Assembly: GCA_002787615.1 (NCBI GenBank)
Contig: PCXJ01000010.1
Coordinates: 2,182 to 13,573, forward strand
Direction of reading: 5' to 3'
DNA length: 11,392 bases
Origin: Alphaproteobacteria bacterium CG11_big_fil_rev_8_21_14_0_20_44_7
Lineage (GTDB): Bacteria > Pseudomonadota > Alphaproteobacteria > Rickettsiales > 21-14-0-20-44-7
Shown: in pieces, positions 5,234-11,392 of the stretch
Position numbering within the stretch: the stretch's first letter is position 1
How the letters are laid out: the number at the start of each line of letters is the position of its first letter
Program-made: the position numbers and the translations under genes
Notes under the pieces: model-generated
Told to the model about the DNA's origin: nothing
The model's input: the letters and a program-made list of their open reading frames with translations, nothing else
Database searches by the model: none

Positions 5234-6820
5234 ATGGCATTAGCATCGCAAATTACGGGTAACACCGAGATAATTCAGGTAGCAGAAGCAGTAGCACGCG
5301 AAAAAGGTATTGAACGTGAGCATGTGATTGAGGCTATTGAGCAGGCAATTCAGGTGGCAGCTCGTAAGAAATACGGCTATGAGCAAAATATTAAGGCGGT
5401 GATTGATCGTAAAAGCGGTGAAACCAAACTGACTCGTGAGCGCGAAGTTGTTGAAGAATTTACCGTTGAGGAACAAGCGGAAGAATCCGGTGAAGACTCC
5501 GGCTCAGAATCAATGGCAGCGACAAAAGAAACTCAAGTTTTGCTAGATATCGCACAGCGCGTTCAACCCGGAATTAAAGTCGGGGAGATTCTGGTGGAAG
5601 AATTGCCGCCAATGGATATTGGTCGTGTGGCAGCGCAAACTGCAAAGCAGGTTATCACGCAAAGAGTAAAAGATGCTGAGCGTGAAAAGCAATATGAGCA
5701 GTTTAAAGATAAGAAAGATACAATCATCAACGGTAGCGTGAAGTCGGTTGAATATGGAAATGTGATTCTCGATGTTAACGGAACAGAGGCGGTGCTTCGC
5801 CGTGAATCCGTCCTACCGCGTGAAATATATCGCCCAGGTGATAGAATCCGTGCATATGTGGTTGATGTAAGCCGCGAAGCCAGAGGCCCGCAAGTATTTT
5901 TATCGCGTACTCACCCGACATTTATGGAAAAACTTTTCGCGCAGGAAGTGCCGGAAATTTATGATGGTATCATCGAAATCAAAGCAATTGCCAGAGACCC
6001 TGGTAGCCGTGCAAAGATTGCGGTAGCATCGCGTGATTCAAACATTGATGCAAAAGCTTCTTGTATCGGTATTAGAGGTTCGCGCGTGCAAGCAGTGGTC
6101 AATGAGCTGCAAGGCGAAAAAATTGATATTATTGACTGGTCGCCGGATCCTGCCGTGTTTGTGGTAAATGCACTAACGCCGGTTCAGGTAACGAAAGTTG
6201 TCGTGGAAGAAGATGAGCGCCGCATTGAGGTGGTTGTTCCTGAAGATCAGCAAAGCTTGGCAATTGGTCGTCGTGGACAAAATGTTAAATTAGCCTCGGA
6301 ATTAAGCGGTTGGTATATTGAAATTCTAACTGAAGATGCGGAATCAAGCCGCCGTCAGGAAGAATTCTCAAGCCTTTCCAAGCTATTTATTGAGGCATTG
6401 GACGTTGAAGAAATCATCGCGCATCTATTGGTGACAGAAGGATTTACTTCAATTGAAGAAGTTGCCTATGTAGATGTGGACGAATTAGCCGGTATTGAAG
6501 GTTTTGATGCTGATGTTGCCGCAGAATTGCAATCCCGCGCTAAGGAATCTCTACAAAATCAGGTGGATGATCAGAAGGCTAAAGCTAAGGAAATGGGCGT
6601 TGATGACAATATGTTTGAGTTGCCCGGAAAAGAGGGCGAAACCCTTGACCCTGCAATTGTTTTGAAATTAGCGGAAAAGAATGTTAGAACACGTGATGAT
6701 TTGGGTGATCTCGCTACCGATGAGTTTTATGAGCTTGTACCTAAATCCGGTTTGAATGTTGAAGAAGTGAACGAGTTGATTATGGCAGCAAGAGCACATT
6801 GGTTTGAAAATGATGAATAG
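5234..6820 (+). CDS. nusA: Transcription termination/antitermination factor NusA
   Basis: This 528-residue protein binds RNA polymerase and nascent RNA and modulates pausing, termination and rRNA antitermination. Domains in order: the RNA polymerase-binding N-terminal domain (about 1-160), S1 domain (about 163-228; GSVKSVEYGNVILDV, PGDRIRAYVVDV), KH1 (about 235-305; the GIRGSRVQAV loop), KH2 (about 306-375; the AIGRRGQNVKLAS loop), and two acidic helix-hairpin-helix repeats (about 385-440 and 460-525) as in E. coli. The start is supported by AGGGA at about 5221-5225, some 8 nt upstream. Within the N-terminal domain, residues about 79-99 form an acidic Ser/Gly-rich stretch longer than the E. 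coli equivalent. It lies 33 nt after rimP and is followed by an 84-nt gap before infB. Confidence 0.97.
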   Translation: MALASQITGNTEIIQVAEAVAREKGIEREHVIEAIEQAIQVAARKKYGYEQNIKAVIDRKSGETKLTREREVVEEFTVEEQAEESGEDSGSESMAATKETQVLLDIAQRVQPGIKVGEILVEELPPMDIGRVAAQTAKQVITQRVKDAEREKQYEQFKDKKDTIINGSVKSVEYGNVILDVNGTEAVLRRESVLPREIYRPGDRIRAYVVDVSREARGPQVFLSRTHPTFMEKLFAQEVPEIYDGIIEIKAIARDPGSRAKIAVASRDSNIDAKASCIGIRGSRVQAVVNELQGEKIDIIDWSPDPAVFVVNALTPVQVTKVVVEEDERRIEVVVPEDQQSLAIGRRGQNVKLASELSGWYIEILTEDAESSRRQEEFSSLSKLFIEALDVEEIIAHLLVTEGFTSIEEVAYVDVDELAGIEGFDADVAAELQSRAKESLQNQVDDQKAKAKEMGVDDNMFELPGKEGETLDPAIVLKLAEKNVRTRDDLGDLATDEFYELVPKSGLNVEEVNELIMAARAHWFENDE

Positions 6821-6825
6821 TTACC

Positions 6826-6863
6826 GACTCTGAGATTGCGGGTTTGCGAAAGCCCGTAGTCAG
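6826..6863 (+). promoter_or_regulatory. Structured nusA-infB spacer with GNRA-capped hairpin
   Basis: CGGGTTT (6839-6845) pairs with AAGCCCG (6850-6856), one G-T wobble, closing a GCGA tetraloop of the stable GNRA class. Flanking sequences can add a second short stem, either GACT/AGTC (6826-6829 with 6858-6861) or CTGA/TCAG (6830-6833 with 6860-6863); these two are mutually exclusive. No T tract follows, so this is not an intrinsic terminator. It could be an mRNA processing or stability element, or part of the infB leader. Confidence 0.45.
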
Positions 6864-6904
6864 CCGTGGATTCGCATACTATTTTATAGCAATTAGGAAG
6901 TTAA

Positions 6905-9295
6905 ATGAGTGACGATAAAAAAGATAAGCCCAAAGGTAAACTTACGCTGAATCTCGGCGCAAGGCAAAGCTCTTCCGGCGGGCCGAAAACGGTTACGGTT
7001 GAGGTGCGTAAAAAGCGTACGATAAACAAGCCCGGCATTGCTCAGCAAACTGTAGAGGAAATCCAGAATAATGACTCATTATCCGATGCTGATAAAAGAA
7101 AGCGCCTAGAAATTCTGCAGCGCGCAAAAGAAAAAGAAGAGCAAAGAAAAATAGAAGAAGCTCAAAAGCAGATTGAAATTGAAGAAAGGCAAAAGCAGAA
7201 AAAAGAAGAAGAGCAGGCCGAGCTTGCAAGCGCAAAGCCGAGAAAAGCTGCTACGGAAGAAGCTAGACCCAAATTTTCTGATACTGCCGATAAAGAGAAA
7301 GAAAAAGCTCCCGGAAAGCTCACTCTTAAGGCTACTGAAAGCAAAGATTGGGATAGCAAGAAGCCGAAAAAAATCAAAGAGCCAACCGGAGGCAGAAAAA
7401 CCGGCAAAATTACCATCGCAAATTTTGACCAAGAAGACCGTCAGCGTAGTTTAGCATCTATCAAACGCCAGCGTGAGAAGGCCAAGCGTGAATTGCATTT
7501 TGGTGAAGATCAAAGCAAAGAGAAGCTGGTTCGTGAAGTTATAATTCCCGAAACTATGACAGTGGGTGAGCTGGCCAATAGAATGAGTGAGAAATCCGCC
7601 GATGTTATTCGTGAACTGATGAAACTTGGGGTTATGGCTACTATAAATCAGGTAGTTGATGCCGATACGGCTGAGCTTGTGGTTACTGAACTTGGGCATA
7701 ATTTCAAACGTGTTACCGAGGGTGACGTTGAGAAAGCTATCGATATTGAAGATGATGATGAGGTAAATTTACAATCACGCCCACCTGTAGTTACTATTAT
7801 GGGGCATGTTGACCATGGTAAAACCTCATTGCTGGATGCGCTGCGTGAAACTGATGTTGTGGCAGGAGAAGCGGGTGGAATCACTCAGCATATCGGCGCT
7901 TATCAAATTGAATTAAAGGGTAAGGGCAAAATCACCTTTATTGATACTCCGGGTCATGCTGCATTTACGGAAATGCGTGCGCGTGGTGCGAAAGTAACCG
8001 ATATCGTTATTCTGGTGGTTGCTGCTGATGATGGTATTAAGGAGCAGACAAAAGAGGCGATTTCTCATGCAAAAGCTGCGGAAGTTCCGATTATTGTTGC
8101 GATAAATAAGATTGATAAGCCGGATGCGGATATTCAGCGTGTAAAAACCGAATTGCTGCAACATAGCCTAGTTCCTGATGATATGGGCGGTGATATTTTA
8201 TGCATTCCGGTTTCTGCAAAAGTGGGAACAGGCTTAGATGACCTAAAAGAAGCTGTGCTATTTCAGGCAGAAATGCTCGAGTTGAAGGCAAACCCAGACC
8301 GTGCTGCTATTGGCCGTGTGATTGAATCTCGCGTGGATAAAGGGCGCGGTGTGATGGCAACTGTCGTGATTCAGCGCGGTACATTGAAAGTGGGCGATAT
8401 TGCTGTGGCGGGAACTGCTTTCGGTAAGGTGCGTGCATTACTGGATGATCACGGTGATAACGTTGTGGATGCTCCTCCGGCGTTTCCTGTGGAAATTCTC
8501 GGTCTTTCCGAAGTTCCGATGGCGGGCGATGAGTTCAATGTGGTGGAAAGCGAAAAACAAGCGCGTGAGATTGTTGAATATCGTAGCCAGAAAGCCAAAA
8601 ATATTCGTGCTGCTGCTGAAAGTAAATCAGCAATGGATAAGCTGATGGCAGGTAGCAGTCAGGCTGAGAAAAAGCAGCTCGCCGTTGTCCTGAAAGGTGA
8701 TGTTCACGGTTCAGTTGAGGCGATTGCAGGCAGTTTGGAAAAAATCCTGAATGACGAAGTTACAATTCGCGTTATTTATTCTGCTGTGGGCGGGGTAACA
8801 GAAAGTGATGTGACTTTGGCTAACGCTTCAAACGCAATTATCGTGGCATTTAATGTCCGTGCAAATGTGCAGGCGAAAGAGCTGGCAAATCGTGATAAAA
8901 TAGATATTCGCTATTATTCAATCATTTATGAAGTTGTTGATGATATTAAAGCCGAACTTGAAGGCTTGCTAAGTCCGATTGAGCGTGAAGAATTTATCGG
9001 TTATGCTGAAATTCGCGAAGTATTTAACATCACAAAAATCGGCAAAGTGGCTGGCTGTTATGTGACAGAAGGCCATGTGAAACGCGGTGCTGGTGTGCGT
9101 CTGCTGCGTGATAATGTGGTGATTCATGAAGGCAAGCTAAAAACTCTGAAACGCTTCAAAGATGAAGTCAAAGATGTTCAGAATGGCTATGAATGTGGTA
9201 TGGCATTTGAAAGCTATGACGATGTAAAACCGGGCGATGTTATCGAATGTTATGAAGTAGTATCGGAAGCTGCAAAATTAAATGATGTTGTTTAA
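6905..9295 (+). CDS. infB: Translation initiation factor IF-2
   Basis: This 796-residue GTPase delivers initiator fMet-tRNA to the 30S subunit and promotes subunit joining. The start is fixed by AGGAAG (6895-6900), 4 nt before the ATG. Residues 1-210 form a highly charged, Lys/Glu-rich N-terminal region, likely coiled coil around 60-110. In it a short motif recurs: GKLTLN (11-16), GKLTLK (137-142) and GKITIA (167-172). The conserved IF2 N-terminal module follows (about 214-258; ETMTVGELANRM). The G domain has G1 GHVDHGKT (300-307), the switch region GGITQHIGAY (324-333), G3 DTPGH (347-351), G4 NKID (401-404) and G5 SAK (437-439). The remaining domains II-IV, including the fMet-tRNA-binding C-terminus, are complete. 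It is shorter than E. coli IF2 (890) because of the N-terminal region. All GTPase motifs are intact. Confidence 0.97.
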   Translation: MSDDKKDKPKGKLTLNLGARQSSSGGPKTVTVEVRKKRTINKPGIAQQTVEEIQNNDSLSDADKRKRLEILQRAKEKEEQRKIEEAQKQIEIEERQKQKKEEEQAELASAKPRKAATEEARPKFSDTADKEKEKAPGKLTLKATESKDWDSKKPKKIKEPTGGRKTGKITIANFDQEDRQRSLASIKRQREKAKRELHFGEDQSKEKLVREVIIPETMTVGELANRMSEKSADVIRELMKLGVMATINQVVDADTAELVVTELGHNFKRVTEGDVEKAIDIEDDDEVNLQSRPPVVTIMGHVDHGKTSLLDALRETDVVAGEAGGITQHIGAYQIELKGKGKITFIDTPGHAAFTEMRARGAKVTDIVILVVAADDGIKEQTKEAISHAKAAEVPIIVAINKIDKPDADIQRVKTELLQHSLVPDDMGGDILCIPVSAKVGTGLDDLKEAVLFQAEMLELKANPDRAAIGRVIESRVDKGRGVMATVVIQRGTLKVGDIAVAGTAFGKVRALLDDHGDNVVDAPPAFPVEILGLSEVPMAGDEFNVVESEKQAREIVEYRSQKAKNIRAAAESKSAMDKLMAGSSQAEKKQLAVVLKGDVHGSVEAIAGSLEKILNDEVTIRVIYSAVGGVTESDVTLANASNAIIVAFNVRANVQAKELANRDKIDIRYYSIIYEVVDDIKAELEGLLSPIEREEFIGYAEIREVFNITKIGKVAGCYVTEGHVKRGAGVRLLRDNVVIHEGKLKTLKRFKDEVKDVQNGYECGMAFESYDDVKPGDVIECYEVVSEAAKLNDVV

Positions 9296-9315
9296 TCGGC
9301 ATATTGTGGGGATTT

Positions 9316-9678
9316 ATGAAAAAACCGCCATCTCAAAGACAGCTTAAAGTCGGTGAACTTATCCGCCATGCTTTGTCTAACCTTTTTCTTCGTGGTGAAA
9401 TCCCTGTTCTGGAGAACCTTCCATTAACTGTTTCGGAAGTGCGTATTTCACCTGATTTAAAGAATGCAACTGCGTATATTTATCCGTTAGGTGGGCAGGG
9501 TGCTTCTGAAGAATTGATAAAACTGCTCAGAGGCTACCAAGGCTTTATCAAGCATTATATTTCCCGTGAGGTATATATACGTCATACCCCAAATATCAGT
9601 TTCAAGATTGATAAATCATTTGATGAGGCGGCGCGTATCAATGAGCTGCTGCATAATCCGGAGCCTCCTGAAGCCTAG
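9316..9678 (+). CDS. rbfA: 30S ribosome-binding factor RbfA
   Basis: This 120-residue protein is RbfA, a KH-fold factor that binds the pre-30S subunit near the 16S rRNA 5' end and helps final maturation, including at low temperature. The family pattern is clear: QLKVGELIRHALSNLFLRGE near the N-terminus, the central SEVRISPDLKNATAYIYPLG, and the C-terminal IRHTPNISFKIDKSFDEAARINELL. An in-frame TTG at 9304 would add MWGF, but GTGGGGA at 9307-9312 precedes the ATG at 9316 and serves as a purine-rich binding site, so the ATG is chosen. It starts 20 nt after infB, consistent with cotranscription. The usual next gene, truB, is displaced by a transporter gene. Confidence 0.95.
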   Translation: MKKPPSQRQLKVGELIRHALSNLFLRGEIPVLENLPLTVSEVRISPDLKNATAYIYPLGGQGASEELIKLLRGYQGFIKHYISREVYIRHTPNISFKIDKSFDEAARINELLHNPEPPEA

Positions 9679-9720
9679 GAAACTCACCTATATTTAACCA
9701 TTTATTCATCAATAATAGGC

Positions 9721-9726
9721 TATAAT
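9721..9726 (+). promoter_or_regulatory. TATAAT, candidate -10 for the transporter gene
   Basis: A perfect TATAAT lies 37 nt before the transporter ATG, in the 85-nt gap after rbfA. No convincing -35 lies 16-18 nt upstream; TTAACC (9694-9699) is 21 nt away. Two copies of ATAGGC (9715-9720 and 9732-9737) flank it. It suggests the transporter gene may have its own promoter. Confidence 0.3.
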
Positions 9727-9763
9727 TCTTTATAGGCGGGCATTCGGCTCGGTTGGGAATTTT

Positions 9764-10645
9764 ATGGCAAATACAAGAATGGGCATTTTCTGGATGCTGG
9801 TACATTGCTTGGCACTCGCTAGCGTGATGGGAATTGTACGTGCCTTGACCGAAAGCGGGATGACCCCATATCTGATTATGTTCTGGCAAAATCTTTTTGC
9901 GGCTATAATGGTGTTTACATATACGTTAGCTAAAAAGAGAAAGCTTCCCAAAACCAAAAAATTACCCACACATTTTGTGCGTTGCGCGGTGGCAATTAGT
10001 GCGGGGCTGATTTTATTTTATACCTTGTCGCATGTTAAGCTCAATCTGGCCACGGCGATTTCTTTTACTGCGCCTTTGGTCACTTCGATTTTCGCAGTAA
10101 TCTTCTTTGGTGAAAAAATGGGTTATCATCGTTTTATCGGGCTTATAATCGGCTTGGTTGGCGTATTGGTTATTTTGCGTCCCGGAACCGAGTTCTTTGA
10201 CCCGAAAATGCTGCTTATGCTTATTGTAGTAGTATTCTGGGCAATTACAGACTTAGTAATCAAATTGCTCAACAAGACCGAATCTCTAAATTCCATGTTA
10301 TTTTATATGACATTGGTGATGTTGTTATATTCCCTGCCTTTAGGGATGTTCTTCTGGGAGGATATCAACCTAAAACAAGTGTTGCTCTTATTGTTACTTA
10401 CCTGTTTGCATCTCACGAATTTTGCCACTGTTTCGCTGGCATATCGTGATTCTGATGTGAGTGTACTGATGCCATTTGACTATTCCCGCTTGATTTTCAG
10501 CGCGATTATTTCCTATGTATTTTTTGCTGAAGGTTTGAGTATATGGACGGCAATAGGCTCATTCATAATCATATCCAGTGCGGTATATGTTGCTTATCGC
10601 GAAAAGAAGCATCGCCAGAAAATCAGCACCGCAATCGTTGCCTAA
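9764..10645 (+). CDS. DMT-superfamily (EamA) transporter, substrate unknown
   Basis: This 293-residue inner-membrane protein shows ten hydrophobic segments (roughly 7-25, 34-56, 71-89, 94-113, 120-138, 147-165, 176-197, 203-222, 232-253, 257-276), the two-times-five arrangement of EamA-domain drug/metabolite transporters. Family-like sequences include AISFTAPLVTSIFAVIFFGEKM at the end of repeat one, IGLIIGLVGVLVILRPG, and PFDYSRLIFSAIISYVFFAE in repeat two. The positively charged tail (KKHRQK) fits a cytoplasmic C-terminus. GGGA sits about 6-9 nt upstream of the ATG. Members of this branch include riboflavin, S-adenosylmethionine and amino-acid exporters or importers, and the sequence does not tell which. 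It lies between rbfA and truB, an unusual place, with 85 nt before it and 27 nt after it. Confidence 0.88.
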   Translation: MANTRMGIFWMLVHCLALASVMGIVRALTESGMTPYLIMFWQNLFAAIMVFTYTLAKKRKLPKTKKLPTHFVRCAVAISAGLILFYTLSHVKLNLATAISFTAPLVTSIFAVIFFGEKMGYHRFIGLIIGLVGVLVILRPGTEFFDPKMLLMLIVVVFWAITDLVIKLLNKTESLNSMLFYMTLVMLLYSLPLGMFFWEDINLKQVLLLLLLTCLHLTNFATVSLAYRDSDVSVLMPFDYSRLIFSAIISYVFFAEGLSIWTAIGSFIIISSAVYVAYREKKHRQKISTAIVA

Positions 10646-10666
10646 CAAGCGGAATTTGCCTATAAA
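10638..10666 (+). promoter_or_regulatory. Candidate promoter for a leaderless truB message
   Basis: TTGCCT (10638-10643, four of six matches) and TATAAA (10661-10666, five of six) are separated by 17 nt. A start 7 nt after the -10 would be the A of the truB ATG at 10673. No Shine-Dalgarno sequence lies at normal distance (the nearest GGA is about 20 nt away), which fits a leaderless transcript. The -35 overlaps the end of the transporter gene. Confidence 0.4.
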
Positions 10667-10672
10667 TACTTT

Positions 10673-11392
10673 ATGCATCATGGCTGGGTAATAATTGATA
10701 AGGGTAAAAACATCTCTTCGGCACGAGTCGTTTCAACCATAAAAAGGCTGACAAGCTCAAAATGCGGGCATGCCGGAACGCTCGACCCGCTGGCAACCGG
10801 AGTTTTGCCGATTGCAATTGGTGAGGCAACCAAGCTTTGCGGCTATATGCTGGCAACCGATAAACATTATGAATTTGAGGTCACGTGGGGCGAGGAGCGT
10901 TCAACCGATGATGCAGAGGGTGAAATAGTGGCTCGAGTAGAGAGTCTGGAGTTTAGTGAAGCGGATTTGCTGAATGCCATGGAGGAATTTAAGGGGAAGA
11001 TTGAGCAGATGCCACCGCAATATTCTGCACTAAAGCTAAATGGTAAAAAAGCCTACGAACTGGCGAGAGAGGGCACGAAGGCAGATTTGAAGCCACGGGA
11101 AATTGAGATTTATGACTTTGTGATGCTAAAACATTCAGCCCGTCATACGCAATTCTCGGTTCATTGCTCAAAAGGTACTTATATACGTTCAATTGCCCGC
11201 GATATGGGCAGGAAGCTTGGTTGTTATGGCTATGTTTCGGAATTGCGCCGCGTAACCCACGGGAATTTCTCTATAAATAATGCAATAACTCTTGAAAAAT
11301 TTGAAGAAATGTGCAAAAAAGGCGCTGAGCAGTCGGTCATTTTGCCGCCTGATGAGGTTCTGGACGATATCCTGGAGCTGAAAGTTTCTGAT
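10673..11392 (+). CDS. truB: tRNA pseudouridine(55) synthase TruB, 3' end cut by window
   Basis: The frame opens at ATG 10673 and runs 240 codons to the window edge without a stop. TruB converts U55 in the T-loop of tRNAs to pseudouridine. The start HGWVIIDK matches the family's HGWLxLDKP. The catalytic motif GHAGTLDPLATGVLP (32-46) has the nucleophile Asp38. QMPPQYSALK (112-121) and KKAYELAR (125-132) are further TruB signatures, GTYIRSIARDMG (168-179) is the substrate-binding motif, and LRRVTHGNF (191-199) follows. The in-frame stop of the transporter lies 30 nt upstream with no other start between, so the start is secure. Most of the protein is present; a C-terminal part, probably a few tens of residues, lies beyond the window. 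Confidence 0.95.
   Translation, partial: MHHGWVIIDKGKNISSARVVSTIKRLTSSKCGHAGTLDPLATGVLPIAIGEATKLCGYMLATDKHYEFEVTWGEERSTDDAEGEIVARVESLEFSEADLLNAMEEFKGKIEQMPPQYSALKLNGKKAYELAREGTKADLKPREIEIYDFVMLKHSARHTQFSVHCSKGTYIRSIARDMGRKLGCYGYVSELRRVTHGNFSINNAITLEKFEEMCKKGAEQSVILPPDEVLDDILELKVSD

Noticed and set aside
7106..7432. Long minus-strand frames rich in Phe and Leu
   Set aside because: They are reverse-strand shadows of the Lys/Glu-rich N-terminal region of IF2, without promoter or ribosome binding site.
9304..9315. TTG start for RbfA four codons upstream
   Set aside because: The purine-rich GTGGGGA falls after it and correctly precedes the ATG at 9316.
9711..9737. Pair of ATAGGC direct repeats as an insertion target-site duplication around the transporter
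   Set aside because: The two copies are 17 bp apart in the same intergenic gap and do not flank the gene.
9738..9752. Hairpin CGGGC-ATTCG-GCTCG as a terminator for rbfA
   Set aside because: The stem is only 5 bp with a wobble pair, and no T tract follows directly.

Overview
The window looks like a chromosomal segment of an alphaproteobacterium with moderately AT-rich DNA. The evidence is the translation/transcription cluster rimP-nusA-infB-rbfA-truB on the plus strand, an IF2 with a short charged N-terminal extension, a COQ6/UbiH-type ubiquinone hydroxylase, and an orphan TadG-like protein with a von Willebrand factor A (VWA) domain. I cannot name the genus. I see no mobile element, CRISPR array, tRNA or rRNA.

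Left part (1-2007). A minus-strand exodeoxyribonuclease III gene diverges from a plus-strand FAD-dependent ubiquinone-type hydroxylase, with only 23 bp between the two start codons. Beyond the end of the exonuclease gene lies a perfect 20-bp palindrome, inside what looks like the promoter of another minus-strand gene that leaves the window after six codons.

Middle part (2008-4698). A 244-bp AT-rich regulatory region contains a TTAA-N7-TTAA (CtrA-like) motif and a dyad. It is followed by two adjacent genes that I read as the two halves of one TadG-type VWA protein. The first has the TadE/G-like membrane anchor and the N-terminal VWA half (DxSxS) and ends in a glycine tail. The second has its own Sec signal peptide and the C-terminal VWA half (the metal-site Thr and Asp). 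A strong intrinsic terminator closes this unit. This split exported VWA pair is the most unusual content of the window.

Right part (4662-11392). The ribosome-maturation, transcription-elongation and initiation-factor cluster runs rimP, nusA, infB, rbfA, truB; truB is cut by the window end. Two departures from the usual alphaproteobacterial order stand out. There is no ylxR-type gene between nusA and infB, only an 84-nt gap with a GNRA-capped hairpin. A ten-helix EamA/DMT-family transporter sits between rbfA and truB. RimP (30S maturation), IF2 (initiator tRNA and subunit joining), RbfA (16S rRNA 5' maturation) and TruB (tRNA psi55) all serve ribosome or tRNA function, while NusA couples transcription elongation and antitermination. 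Promoter and operator calls are pattern matches made by eye and should be treated as hypotheses.
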